Origin: Bradyrhizobium barranii subsp. apii
GTDB taxonomy: Bacteria > Pseudomonadota > Alphaproteobacteria > Rhizobiales > Xanthobacteraceae
DNA length: 64,000 nucleotides
Direction: 5' to 3'
Assembly (NCBI RefSeq): GCF_011516635.5
Contig: NZ_CP096255.1
Span: 5,330,501-5,394,500 of the forward strand
Shown here: positions 8,958 to 17,087 of the stretch, piece after piece
Layout of the letters: each line of letters begins with the position of its first letter
Numbering within the stretch: the stretch's first letter is position 1
Program-made: the position numbers and the translations under genes
Notes under the pieces: generated by a model
What the model was told of the DNA's origin: nothing
What the model saw: only the letters and a program-made list of their open reading frames with translations
The model's database searches: none

Positions 8958-9725
8958 TCACCTGCCGCCGCGCGAGACCCGCTCGATTTCGGCCTTCACG
9001 ATGCGTTCAACGAGGCCCGGCAGGTTGTCGTCGAGCCAGGATTTCAGCATCGGACGCAGCATCTCCTTGACCAGATCTTCCAGCGTCCGCGCATTGCTGC
9101 TGAGCACCGTGTGGGCCAGGGAGTTGAAGGCGGATTCGACCGCCGAGACCGTCGATTGGGCCAGGATCGGCTGTTGGGGCGGTACCGGCGGCGCATCGTA
9201 GTCCACCGCCGCATAGGACGATGACGGCGTCAGGCGCGGCGGCGATTCGGCGAATTCCAGATCGTCTCGCGGCTCGACCTTGCGGAAGCTCGGCGGCGGC
9301 GGAGGCGGCGTCGGCTCCGGATCCACCGCCATCTCGTCGGTCAATTCGAGCACGTCGGGTTCAGGTTCGGGCTCTGGCTCAGGCGCACGGACCTCGGGCG
9401 CAGGCGTAGCCGCGTCCAGCCCCGCCAGCAGAGCATCAATTTCGTCCTGGTTATTGGATGCATCCGCCGCAGGTGCGGGCGGCGGCGGCGCTGGAGCTGG
9501 CTTCGCAGCCGGCGGCGGCGCGGGCTTCTCGGCAGCAGGTTTTGCGGGAGCGACCTTGGATGGCGGAATGTCGTTCATCGCCTGCGGCTTTGGTGCGGGC
9601 GCCGCGGGAGCGGGCTTGGCAGCTTCTGCCGGCGGCGGCTTGGCCTCATCGTCGGCAATGATGCGCCGGATCGAGGCCAGAATCTCCTCCATCGAGGGTT
9701 CTGTGACCTTTGCAGGCTGCGTCAT
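8958..9725 (-). CDS. popZ: Polar organizing protein PopZ (DUF2497)
   Basis: The 255-residue protein has the PopZ layout: a conserved N-terminal helix (EPSMEEILASIRRIIADDE), a long Pro/Ala/Glu-rich disordered linker (about residues 25-185) and a C-terminal oligomerisation region ending in LEDLVKEMLRPMLKSWLDDN and LVERIVKAEIERVSRG. PopZ builds a polymeric matrix at the cell pole that holds ParB/parS and other polar proteins. ATG 9725 is preferred over GTG 9737 because GGAG lies six bases before it. The gene stands between valS and tolC on the same strand. Confidence 0.92.
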   Translation of the reverse strand: MTQPAKVTEPSMEEILASIRRIIADDEAKPPPAEAAKPAPAAPAPKPQAMNDIPPSKVAPAKPAAEKPAPPPAAKPAPAPPPPAPAADASNNQDEIDALLAGLDAATPAPEVRAPEPEPEPEPDVLELTDEMAVDPEPTPPPPPPSFRKVEPRDDLEFAESPPRLTPSSSYAAVDYDAPPVPPQQPILAQSTVSAVESAFNSLAHTVLSSNARTLEDLVKEMLRPMLKSWLDDNLPGLVERIVKAEIERVSRGGR

Positions 9726-9987
9726 CTCCGACTCCACATCATCAACGCCCTCGCATGCGTTGTTTTACACCAAGCACGACAGGATTGGCCGGTTCCGCAA
9801 CGGACGCCCCGACATTTTCGTCGCGGCAGCCCGACTTGTCCCCAGTTCACGGCTCAACGTGCGGCGGTGCGCCCCTGCCCTCGGCACTCAAGCCTTTACG
9901 CACACGACATCAGGTGCCGGGCGAATCGACCCGCATCTTCTTGGCAAGGCTATGTCAGGGATTTTGATGATTGCAAGCAAAGCACCA

Positions 9988-10015
9988 GTCGGCCTCGGCT
10001 GTTTGCGAGGCCGAC
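9988..10015 (-). terminator. Terminator hairpin of tolC
   Basis: GTCGGCCTCG (9988-9997) and CGAGGCCGAC (10006-10015) form a perfect 10-bp stem with an 8-nt loop, 16 bp past the tolC stop. On the minus strand it is followed by a T-containing stretch (TGGTGCTTTGCTT). Confidence 0.7.
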
Positions 10016-10031
10016 CGGATGACTACGGACC

Positions 10032-11423
10032 TTAGCGTCCGTCAGGCGTGCGCACGCCGGCCCAGCTGTCGCGGACCTGATGGTAGTGAACGCTCGCATC
10101 ATAAACCGTGGTCGCAAGGCCGAGGACCTGCGGCGACAGACGGCCGATGGCGGCCAGAACCTGATAGGACGCGACCACGCGGTCGTGCTGTGCGGTCACC
10201 AGCGCGACGCGCGCGTTGACCAGCGCCTGCTGCGCGTTGAGCACGTCGAGGGTGGTACGCTGACCAGCCTTGGCTTCTTCGCGCACGCCGTTCAGCGCGA
10301 TCTCGGACGCCGTGACCTGCGCCTGCGCGGACTGCACCTGGGCCTTGCCGGCCTGCAGCGAACCCCACCACTGCACGACCGTCGCGCGGGTCTGGTCGCG
10401 GGTGGTTTCGAGGTTGAGACGCTGCTGCGCCAGGTTTTCCTTGGACTGGCGGATCAGCGAATATGAATTGCCGCCATCGTAGAGCTGCCAATTGGCCTGC
10501 GCGATGGCGGACGCGTTGAACGACCTGTATTGAATCAAGGACTGTTCGTTCCCCTGCGTGGCCCCCACCTGCAACGCGATCGTCGGCAGCAGCGCGCCTT
10601 CGGCGACCTTGACCTGCAGAAAGTTGACGTCGATGCCGAACATCGCGGCCGTGACGTTGGGATGTTCGATCAGGCCGAGCTCGACTGCCCCGGCGAGGCT
10701 TGCGGGGAGGAAACGATCGACCGGCGAACCGGGCGCGAGGTTCGTCGGCTCGTTGCCGATGATGCGGCGGAAGTTCGCGCGCGTCGTGGTGAGATTTGCT
10801 TCGGCAGTGAGGGCCTGCGTCTTGCCAGCCGCCAGCTGCGCTTCCGATTGCGCAACGTCGGTGCGCGTCACTTCGCCGACGTTGAAGCGATCACGCGTCT
10901 GCTTCAGCGTCTGCTCGAGCACGCGCACGTTGCTGCGCTGGACTTCGAGCGTAGCCGCATCGCGCAGATAGTCCATGTAGATCGAAGCGCCCTGAAGCAG
11001 CACGCTCTGATCCAGGCTGCGCAGCGCTTCGCGGGAGCCGGAAACCTGGCTCTCGGCGGCGCGCGTCCTGTTGCCGGTGATGTTGCCGTTATAGAGCGTC
11101 TGCGTGACGGTCACACCCACGCTGCGCGGCACGCTGGGCCCGTTGATTGGTGTGTTACCCGGCCCCGGCGAACTCAGTGTATCCTGATATTGATAGCCGC
11201 CGTTCGCCGTCAGCGCGACCCTGGGACGATAGCCCGACAACGCCTGAGGCACGTTCTCGTCGGTCGAGCGCACCTGGGCGCGCTGTGCGTTGAGCTGCGG
11301 ATTGTTCTGATAGGCCCGCACCAAGGCGGCCTCGATCGTGTCCGCCAAGGCAGGCGTCGGCCCGGCAAGCGCCAGCAGCAGGACCGAAACCGCAGCTCCG
11401 GTGAAGAGCTTCACCCCATTCAT
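10032..11423 (-). CDS. tolC: TolC-family type I secretion outer-membrane channel
   Basis: The 463-residue protein has a Sec signal peptide (about residues 1-27, ending PALA-DT) and the TolC repeat architecture. The first half starts TIEAALVRAYQNNPQLNAQR and includes PRVALTANGGYQYQ and VTVTQTLYNGN. The second half carries the LGLIEHPNVTAAM and NWQLYDGGNSYSL counterparts and ALNGVREEAKAGQRTTLDVLNAQQAL. It forms the trimeric outer-membrane exit duct for type I secretion or RND pumps. The 217-bp gap upstream separates it from pcm and must hold its own promoter. Unlike the NodT protein at 56-58 kb it has no lipobox and no adjacent pump. Confidence 0.93.
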   Translation of the reverse strand: MNGVKLFTGAAVSVLLLALAGPTPALADTIEAALVRAYQNNPQLNAQRAQVRSTDENVPQALSGYRPRVALTANGGYQYQDTLSSPGPGNTPINGPSVPRSVGVTVTQTLYNGNITGNRTRAAESQVSGSREALRSLDQSVLLQGASIYMDYLRDAATLEVQRSNVRVLEQTLKQTRDRFNVGEVTRTDVAQSEAQLAAGKTQALTAEANLTTTRANFRRIIGNEPTNLAPGSPVDRFLPASLAGAVELGLIEHPNVTAAMFGIDVNFLQVKVAEGALLPTIALQVGATQGNEQSLIQYRSFNASAIAQANWQLYDGGNSYSLIRQSKENLAQQRLNLETTRDQTRATVVQWWGSLQAGKAQVQSAQAQVTASEIALNGVREEAKAGQRTTLDVLNAQQALVNARVALVTAQHDRVVASYQVLAAIGRLSPQVLGLATTVYDASVHYHQVRDSWAGVRTPDGR

Positions 11424-11640
11424 CCCTTAAATTCCGTTCATTCTAACGCCCCGCTCGTGCCCGCGAGCTAGGATACCGTCTACCGAGTGGAGTCGTTGCC
11501 CCTCAGCAACATAGGCTGCCAATTGGCGCAACGGAACCACCTGAAGGTAGTTCCCGGTGGAAACTCTTCACGTGCAGCATCCGGGCCACACTTCTGATTC
11601 AGAACGGGATTTTAACGGGCCAAAGCCCTCAATCGGGCGT

Positions 11641-12297
11641 TCAGAAAACGAAAGCGGCGGCCCGTTCCAACCCGGGAAGGACCGGAGCTGCGGCATCGAA
11701 CAGCGCCCGATGGCCGAATTCACCGTGGGTATGGGTCACGATCACGGCCCGGGGGGGCGTGGATTGGGCCGACACCCCCACGAGGCGCCCGCCCTCCTTG
11801 AGCTGCCCGAGCAGCGCCTCTGGCGTCACCTCGAAGGCGCCGTTGAGGATAATGACGTCATAGGGAGCGGCAGAAGGATCCCCTTCGGCGCAGGCTGCGG
11901 CCTTGCACGTGACGTTGGCGAGGCTGGCGCAAGCATCCTTGGCCTTCGCGGCCAGGGCCGAATCACATTCCGTCGCGGTGACCTGACGGGCGAGCGTAGC
12001 CGTCAGCGCGGCGAGGTAGCCCGTGGCGCAGCCGACCACCAGCACGTTGTCCCCCTCGCCGATTTCGGCGGCCTGGAGCAGCTTACCGGTCAGCTGCGGC
12101 TTGATCAGGAACCGCTTGGCCCCGCCTTCGCTCACGTCGAGATCGAGGTCGAGATAGGCCAATGCCTGCCTGGCAACCGGCACGAACGCCTCGCGCGGAA
12201 CTGTGAGCATTGCGTCGAGAATACGGCGATCGGTGACGTCATTGGTGCGCACCTGGCCATCGACCATTTTTAGGCGCGCGGTCGAGAAACCGGACAT
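11641..12297 (-). CDS. pcm: Protein-L-isoaspartate O-methyltransferase family protein
   Basis: The 218-residue protein begins MSGFSTARLKMVDGQVRTNDV, the usual start of rhizobial Pcm-type proteins. The SAM-binding motif I is degenerate but placed correctly (NVLVVGCATGYLAALTATLA). Family members repair isoaspartyl residues in damaged proteins. The paralogue beside tolC often has unproven activity, so this is a family-level call. ATG 12297 was chosen over an upstream in-frame ATG at 12408 because the extra 37 residues are not family-like and AGGGT lies at a suitable distance. Confidence 0.85.
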   Translation of the reverse strand: MSGFSTARLKMVDGQVRTNDVTDRRILDAMLTVPREAFVPVARQALAYLDLDLDVSEGGAKRFLIKPQLTGKLLQAAEIGEGDNVLVVGCATGYLAALTATLARQVTATECDSALAAKAKDACASLANVTCKAAACAEGDPSAAPYDVIILNGAFEVTPEALLGQLKEGGRLVGVSAQSTPPRAVIVTHTHGEFGHRALFDAAAPVLPGLERAAAFVF

Positions 12298-12434
12298 TTG
12301 CGGACCCTGCAATGCGGACGATGCCGCGGACGAAATTTGGCGGCATCTTTGGAACAGGCTCCGCGAAAACGCAACACGTCCGTTGGCCCGGCGGACCAGG
12401 CTGCGCAACCCGAGGCGTCAAGGTGATCGATGAG

Positions 12435-12611
12435 CTATTCGATCGTGACTGCGAGGCGGCCGATCAATGCGGCGACTTCGTCGAGCCGCGCCGAATCGTG
12501 CGCCTCGACGGCGCGCGCGAGGCAGGCCAGGCATTCATCATCGCTGAGCTCGGGAACGTCCGCCGGCAGAATCGAGGGGGCCATTTCGGAACGGTCGAGG
12601 ACGTCTGGCAT
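12435..12611 (-). CDS. Small acidic protein, 58 residues, function unknown
   Basis: The ORF encodes a soluble, acidic protein (MPDVLDRSEMAPSILPADV, then LSDDECLACLARAVEAHDSA) with two cysteines in DECLACL. A near-perfect Shine-Dalgarno (GGAGGTGAT) ends five bases before ATG 12611, far better than most genes here, so translation is likely strong. It lies 137 bp upstream of pcm on the same strand. I do not recognise a family. A GTG at 12620 in the same frame falls inside the ribosome-binding site and is rejected as start. Confidence 0.7.
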   Translation of the reverse strand: MPDVLDRSEMAPSILPADVPELSDDECLACLARAVEAHDSARLDEVAALIGRLAVTIE

Positions 12612-12880
12612 TGGAATCACCTCCGTAAGGATCCGGCGCCTGCCAAGCTCGATTTGAATTGGGTCGAATTGGCGTCGCCCTCATGACGCGACCGCGCCCG
12701 ACACACACAACTGCTTGAGTGCGATTCTGCGCTGGGGCGGATATCACCTGAAGTGGTGCCGCGGCTACATTAGAATGCGGGCGCAGGATATTGAAAACAC
12801 ATTGAAATATGATCTGGACGCTGGGCAGTCGATGCATGGCCCGAAGGGAGTGTCCGTGCGAGCCTGTGCCCCCTGCAAGT

Positions 12881-13885
12881 TCAGGCGACGGTTGCAAGGT
12901 AGAGCTGCGTGTCGAAATAGTCTGCGGCCCGCACGGGTGTGGTGACGCCGGCATCCGTCATGAAGAAGTCACTGACCTGCTGGAGCCATTTCACGACGGT
13001 CCCGTCGGAATACAGCCGCTTCCATTCGCGCGAGGAATAGAGCTTCTGGGCCTTGAGGGCTTCCGCGATGTCGGCGGGACGCGACTGCCCGTAATGTGTC
13101 TGGAGCGCCTCCGCTGCGGCCGCCGGGTTGCGCACCATGTGGTCGTTCGCTTCCGCCCAGGCGCGGATGATCCGGGCCAGCACGTCCCTGTTCCCCGCAT
13201 AAAAATCCATCCGCGCGGCCCAGCCGCCGAGCACGGCGGATTGCGGGTAGAAGGCGGAGGCGTCCACCAGCTTGACCGCATCCGGCAACGCCTCGCGGAC
13301 GGCAATGTTGAACGGCACCCAGAGCGCAACGGCCGGCACCTCGCCGGCGATGAACGCCTTGACGGCGGCGGCCATGCTGCCGTTGACGATCTCGACCTCG
13401 GACGGATTGACGTTATTGGCCCGCAGCGCGCGATCGAGAAAAATGTGCGCCGTGGTTTTCATCGTCGTCGCGATCCGCTTGCCCCTGAGATCGGCCATCC
13501 CCTTGACGCCGAGCGCCGGCCGGACCCAGAGCTGCGCGGTCGCGACCTCAATGTCGTTGATGAGAAAGCCGCGGCCGCGGCCGAGCGCCAGATAGTTGGA
13601 GATGACGCCGCCGGCCGAGAGGACGTCGAGCTCACCCCGCGCCATCGCCTCGAAGACCTCAGGTCCGGTGTTGAACTCGTGCAATTCGAAATCGATCCCC
13701 TCGCGGTCGAACGAGCCGCGATCGAGCCCGGTCCAGATGTGTCCGTCCACGGCGACCACGTGGAGATAACCGAGCCGAATTCTGCTGCGCGCCTGCGCAA
13801 TGGCTGGCGCCGCGTGCATTGACGCAGCCGCCAGCGCCGCGCCGTGCCGCAGCAACTGCCGGCGATTGACACCGAAGATGTTCAT
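12881..13885 (-). CDS. ABC transporter substrate-binding protein, NitT/TauT/SsuA type
   Basis: The 334-residue protein has a Tat-like leader (NRRQLLRHGAALAAA, cleavage after AIAQ) and an NMT1/SsuA-type fold: IRLGYLHVVAVDGHIWTGLDRG, FELHEFNTGPEVFEAMARGELDV, KGMADLRGKRIATT and VNPSEVEIVN. Relatives bind sulfonates, nitrate, taurine or aromatic compounds. No permease or ATPase gene adjoins it, so it is an orphan binding protein that may borrow a transporter or act as a sensor partner. Its ATG overlaps the stop of the cyclase gene (ATGA), so it is the last gene of the sulfatase run. Confidence 0.85.
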   Translation of the reverse strand: MNIFGVNRRQLLRHGAALAAASMHAAPAIAQARSRIRLGYLHVVAVDGHIWTGLDRGSFDREGIDFELHEFNTGPEVFEAMARGELDVLSAGGVISNYLALGRGRGFLINDIEVATAQLWVRPALGVKGMADLRGKRIATTMKTTAHIFLDRALRANNVNPSEVEIVNGSMAAAVKAFIAGEVPAVALWVPFNIAVREALPDAVKLVDASAFYPQSAVLGGWAARMDFYAGNRDVLARIIRAWAEANDHMVRNPAAAAEALQTHYGQSRPADIAEALKAQKLYSSREWKRLYSDGTVVKWLQQVSDFFMTDAGVTTPVRAADYFDTQLYLATVA

Positions 13886-15987
13886 GCCGCCGCTCCCGCA
13901 TTCCGGGCCGCGGACCGAAATCGCTGGGCATGAAATAGCGCGACGCTATCCTTGGGATAGTCGTGCAGGAAGCCCGACAGCCGGACCCGCGTCGTCTCGG
14001 CCGCGCCGTCCTGCGCGATCGCCGCAAAGACTTCATCCCAGCGTCGACACATCGCAACCTCGGCTTCATCGGCGTGCGCCAGCTCGCCGCGGAGCTCACT
14101 GACTTCGATCGCGTCGGCAAATCCCTTCGGCGTGATGCTGTCGACGCTGCGGAACAGGAACCGATCGCCGACGCTGGCGCGGACCGCCGCGCTGACCAGC
14201 ACGCGCGTGCCGTAATTCTTGTTCAGTCCCTCCAGCCGCGACGCCAGGTTGATGGTGGCGCCAAGCGCGGTGTAGTTCATCCGGTCGCTCGAGCCGATGT
14301 TGCCGACCACGGCGTCGCCGACATGCAGGCCGAAGCGGGTGTCGTAGGGCGGCCAGCCCTCGCGCCGAAACTCCTTGTTGAGCGCTTCGTTGGCCGCGAG
14401 GCATGCCAGGATGGCGCGGCAGGCATTGACGGTGTGGTCGGGATCGTCCGCCGGCGCGTTCCAGAACGCCATCACGGCGTCGCCGATATATTTGTCGACC
14501 GTGCCCTGGTGCCGCATAATCTCATCCGACAGCACCGCGAAATAGCGCGAGGTGTGGATCATCACCTGCGACGGGTCGGCGCGCTCCGTCTTGGCGGTAA
14601 AATCGGCGACGTCGGTGAACAGCACCGTGACCTCACGCCTGGAGCCGCCGAGGCTGAGCGAAGAGCCGGTCTCGATCAGCTGCCGCACGATCTGGCGCGG
14701 GATGAAGCTCGCAAAGCTGCGGACCACGCTGCGCATGGTGAACACCGAGCGGCCAAGCTCCTCGATCTCGGCGATGACGGAATGGACGCGCGGCCGCTCG
14801 GTAATCTCGAACCGCTGAATCGCGTCGGTCTCGTCGGCGAGCTTGCGCAGCGGCTGCGCCATCAGTGATCCCAGCCAGAACGCGAATGGCAGCGTGGCTC
14901 CGACGAAGGCGAGCGCCAGAGCGAACAGCGTGCGGCGCTCATCGATGATCTGCGCATAGAACTCGTCGAGCGGCGCGACCATCGCCATCCGGATATTGGC
15001 CGAGCCGGCCGTCTCGAGCCTGTGAACCGCTGCAACATAGGTTCGGCCCGACGCGTCGGCAAAGAACTGCTGGGCCGCCCCTCCGTCCCGCCAGGAGCGG
15101 ATGACCGGCACGAGCGCGGGCAGCCGGAGCGCGCCGATCTGTGGCAGGTCGTCCTGCCGCTCCGGGATCTCCGCCATCAGGCGGTTCATCTCGGGATGGC
15201 CGACGATGCGCCCGGCATCGTTGAACAGGAACGCCAGCCCTGATTGGCCGAGCTTCTGCTCCGCCAGCATGTCCTCGAACCGGTTCAGCAGCAAATCACC
15301 CGCAATGACGCCGCGGCGCCCTTCCCTCAACGGCGTCCGCAGCGTGTAGCCCGGCTCGCCCGTGGCGTAGAAGACGTAAGGACCGGTCAACAGCGTCTTG
15401 TCGTTCTTGAACGCCTCGACATACCAGGGCCGCTGCCGCGGGTCGTAGCTCGCGGGTCCGGCGACCTCGGCAACCTGAATGAGGTTTTCGGAGAGATACT
15501 GCGTGACAGGCGCGGCCCCCGCCGTGCGCGAGATCACGACCAGCCGGAAGGCAGCATCCTCATCGACGTTCAAGCCCTTCCGGAACGACGGCTGGGCCCG
15601 GTCGATCACGTCCATCTCGATGAACGAGCCGTCCTCGTAGCCGACATAGAGATTGAAGAGCTGCGGGTTGTTGCGCAGCATCGCCGCCATCAGGCTGTAG
15701 AGCCGCGTATTGTCCGCGATGTCGGCCTCCTGGATCGGCGGCAGGCCGGACAGGATGTCGAGATTGTCGCGGACATTCTTGAACTGCTCGTCGATGTGAT
15801 CGGCGCCAAGCTGCGCCACCTTCTCGATGAAGCCAGAGGCGGCCGTCCTGGTGATGGCGGTCACGCGTTCGAAGCTGAGATAGACCAGCGTCAGGCCCAC
15901 AAGCAGCACCACGCCCACGAACACCGTGATGATCGATGTCTGGTAGCCAATGCGAAATACGCGTTTGCTGGTTTTCTCTCCGGTCAT
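13882..15987 (-). CDS. Membrane-bound adenylate/guanylate cyclase with Cache sensor
   Basis: The 701-residue protein (from ATG 15987) has TM1 at about 19-38, a ~300-residue periplasmic double-Cache-like domain (RQRPWYVEAFKND is a typical Cache motif), TM2 at about 353-374, a HAMP-like linker and a class III cyclase domain from about residue 450. Catalytic features are visible: metal Asp459 (LFTDVADF) and Asp503 (DKYIGDAVMAFWN), and the transition-state pair in TINLASRLE. It should turn a periplasmic signal into cyclic nucleotide. A 50-residue Arg-rich upstream extension is judged non-coding because it overlaps the porin gene. No effector protein for cAMP is encoded nearby. Confidence 0.9.
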   Translation of the reverse strand: MTGEKTSKRVFRIGYQTSIITVFVGVVLLVGLTLVYLSFERVTAITRTAASGFIEKVAQLGADHIDEQFKNVRDNLDILSGLPPIQEADIADNTRLYSLMAAMLRNNPQLFNLYVGYEDGSFIEMDVIDRAQPSFRKGLNVDEDAAFRLVVISRTAGAAPVTQYLSENLIQVAEVAGPASYDPRQRPWYVEAFKNDKTLLTGPYVFYATGEPGYTLRTPLREGRRGVIAGDLLLNRFEDMLAEQKLGQSGLAFLFNDAGRIVGHPEMNRLMAEIPERQDDLPQIGALRLPALVPVIRSWRDGGAAQQFFADASGRTYVAAVHRLETAGSANIRMAMVAPLDEFYAQIIDERRTLFALALAFVGATLPFAFWLGSLMAQPLRKLADETDAIQRFEITERPRVHSVIAEIEELGRSVFTMRSVVRSFASFIPRQIVRQLIETGSSLSLGGSRREVTVLFTDVADFTAKTERADPSQVMIHTSRYFAVLSDEIMRHQGTVDKYIGDAVMAFWNAPADDPDHTVNACRAILACLAANEALNKEFRREGWPPYDTRFGLHVGDAVVGNIGSSDRMNYTALGATINLASRLEGLNKNYGTRVLVSAAVRASVGDRFLFRSVDSITPKGFADAIEVSELRGELAHADEAEVAMCRRWDEVFAAIAQDGAAETTRVRLSGFLHDYPKDSVALFHAQRFRSAARNAGAAA

Positions 15988-16009
15988 CGGAGCTGCCTGA
16001 ACGCCTCCA

Positions 16010-17026
16010 TCAGTACTTTCGAACGATGGGCTTCGTCGCCACCGGCGCGGGCGCTGCCGGCGAGACCGAGAAAGTAACCCAGGTCGACCAGCTGTTCGGC
16101 CGGTTCTCGGTCTCAAGGTCCTTGTAGCCTCGGACATTGAGATAGCCCTGGTAGCCGTCGGACATCGGGATCATGAAACCGATCTGCGGACCGATGCCGA
16201 CCGCCTGACCGCGGAAGCCACCGAGCTTGGCGCCGGGACCGCTATCGTCGGTGATCTGCTGGAAGAAATAGCCGGCGATGCCGATGTGAACGTTCTTGCT
16301 GACGAACTGCGAGGCAGCCCAGTCGACATGAAAATCCATGCCGTTCTGATACTGGAGGGCCCCGTTCATGAAACTATAGGTGAGGCCGCCGACGATCGAG
16401 AATTCGTGTCCGGTCTTCGGATCGAGATAGGTGTAGCCGGCACCGACGTCGATGGCGGGGAAGCCAAAACTCAGATTGGCGAGCCGGCTGGAATCATAGG
16501 TGCCGCTCGGGATGTTGCCGGTGATGTAGACCAGCTCGTTGTGGACGCCCTGATTCCATTTCAGCGTGCCCTGGTAGAACACGTCGGTCAGCGTCGTGCG
16601 GTTGTCGGTGGCGCTGCCCGAGATCGTATTGCCGCGCGGACCGGTCAGCGTCGCATCGATGCCGGCGCCAATGTTGCCGGGCGCGGTGAGCACGGTGAAG
16701 CCGGCTTGGCCGCCCAGCACCGGCATCGGCGAGGTGTAGGTGATGCCCATGACGAACGCGTCGGCATGTGCGTTGAGGCCGGCGGTCACCGAGCCGGGTA
16801 TGCCGCCGCTGGTGACGAAGTTCTGCCCTCCTCCGGCCTTTTCGTTGAGGTGAAGGTAGATCGTCGAATAGGCCCATCCAGGCGTTACGGGAACGGCGGC
16901 CAAGCTGCCGAAGATGCCCGGAAGCCAGAAGCTCACGCCGCCAGAAACGGCGAGCGCGGGCTGAGCGGCGAAGCTCGCCAGCGCCAATGCAGTCCCGAGC
17001 CCGGCTTTGCGAATGTGTCCCGTCAC
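16010..17026 (-). CDS. SphA/MetA-type outer-membrane porin-like protein
   Basis: The ~338-residue protein has a signal peptide (GLGTALALASFAAQPALA) and a beta-barrel pattern of alternating aromatic strands. Phrases typical of the MetA-pathway phenol-degradation/SphA family include GVSFWLPGIFGSLAAVP, AFVMGITYTSPMPVLGG and FPAIDVGAGYTYLDPKTGHEFS. It probably forms a channel for a hydrophobic or aromatic substrate. GTG 17026 is favoured because AGGGAGA lies just upstream; GTG 17059 is also possible. It sits between a DUF1254 gene and the cyclase, with gaps of 61 and 22 bp. Confidence 0.8.
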   Translation of the reverse strand: MTGHIRKAGLGTALALASFAAQPALAVSGGVSFWLPGIFGSLAAVPVTPGWAYSTIYLHLNEKAGGGQNFVTSGGIPGSVTAGLNAHADAFVMGITYTSPMPVLGGQAGFTVLTAPGNIGAGIDATLTGPRGNTISGSATDNRTTLTDVFYQGTLKWNQGVHNELVYITGNIPSGTYDSSRLANLSFGFPAIDVGAGYTYLDPKTGHEFSIVGGLTYSFMNGALQYQNGMDFHVDWAASQFVSKNVHIGIAGYFFQQITDDSGPGAKLGGFRGQAVGIGPQIGFMIPMSDGYQGYLNVRGYKDLETENRPNSWSTWVTFSVSPAAPAPVATKPIVRKY

Positions 17027-17087
17027 GTCGCGTCTCCCTATTCTCGTCACGTCTTCCACCCGAACGCATCACGCTCGCCCAATTGCA

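Noticed and set aside
6429..9224. 931-codon ORF on the plus strand opposite valS
   Set aside because: It spans the antisense of valS and part of popZ, has no recognisable domain, and valS is certain on the other strand.
12538..12954. 138-codon minus-strand ORF upstream of the 58-residue gene
   Set aside because: It overlaps two supported genes out of frame and has a random-looking composition.
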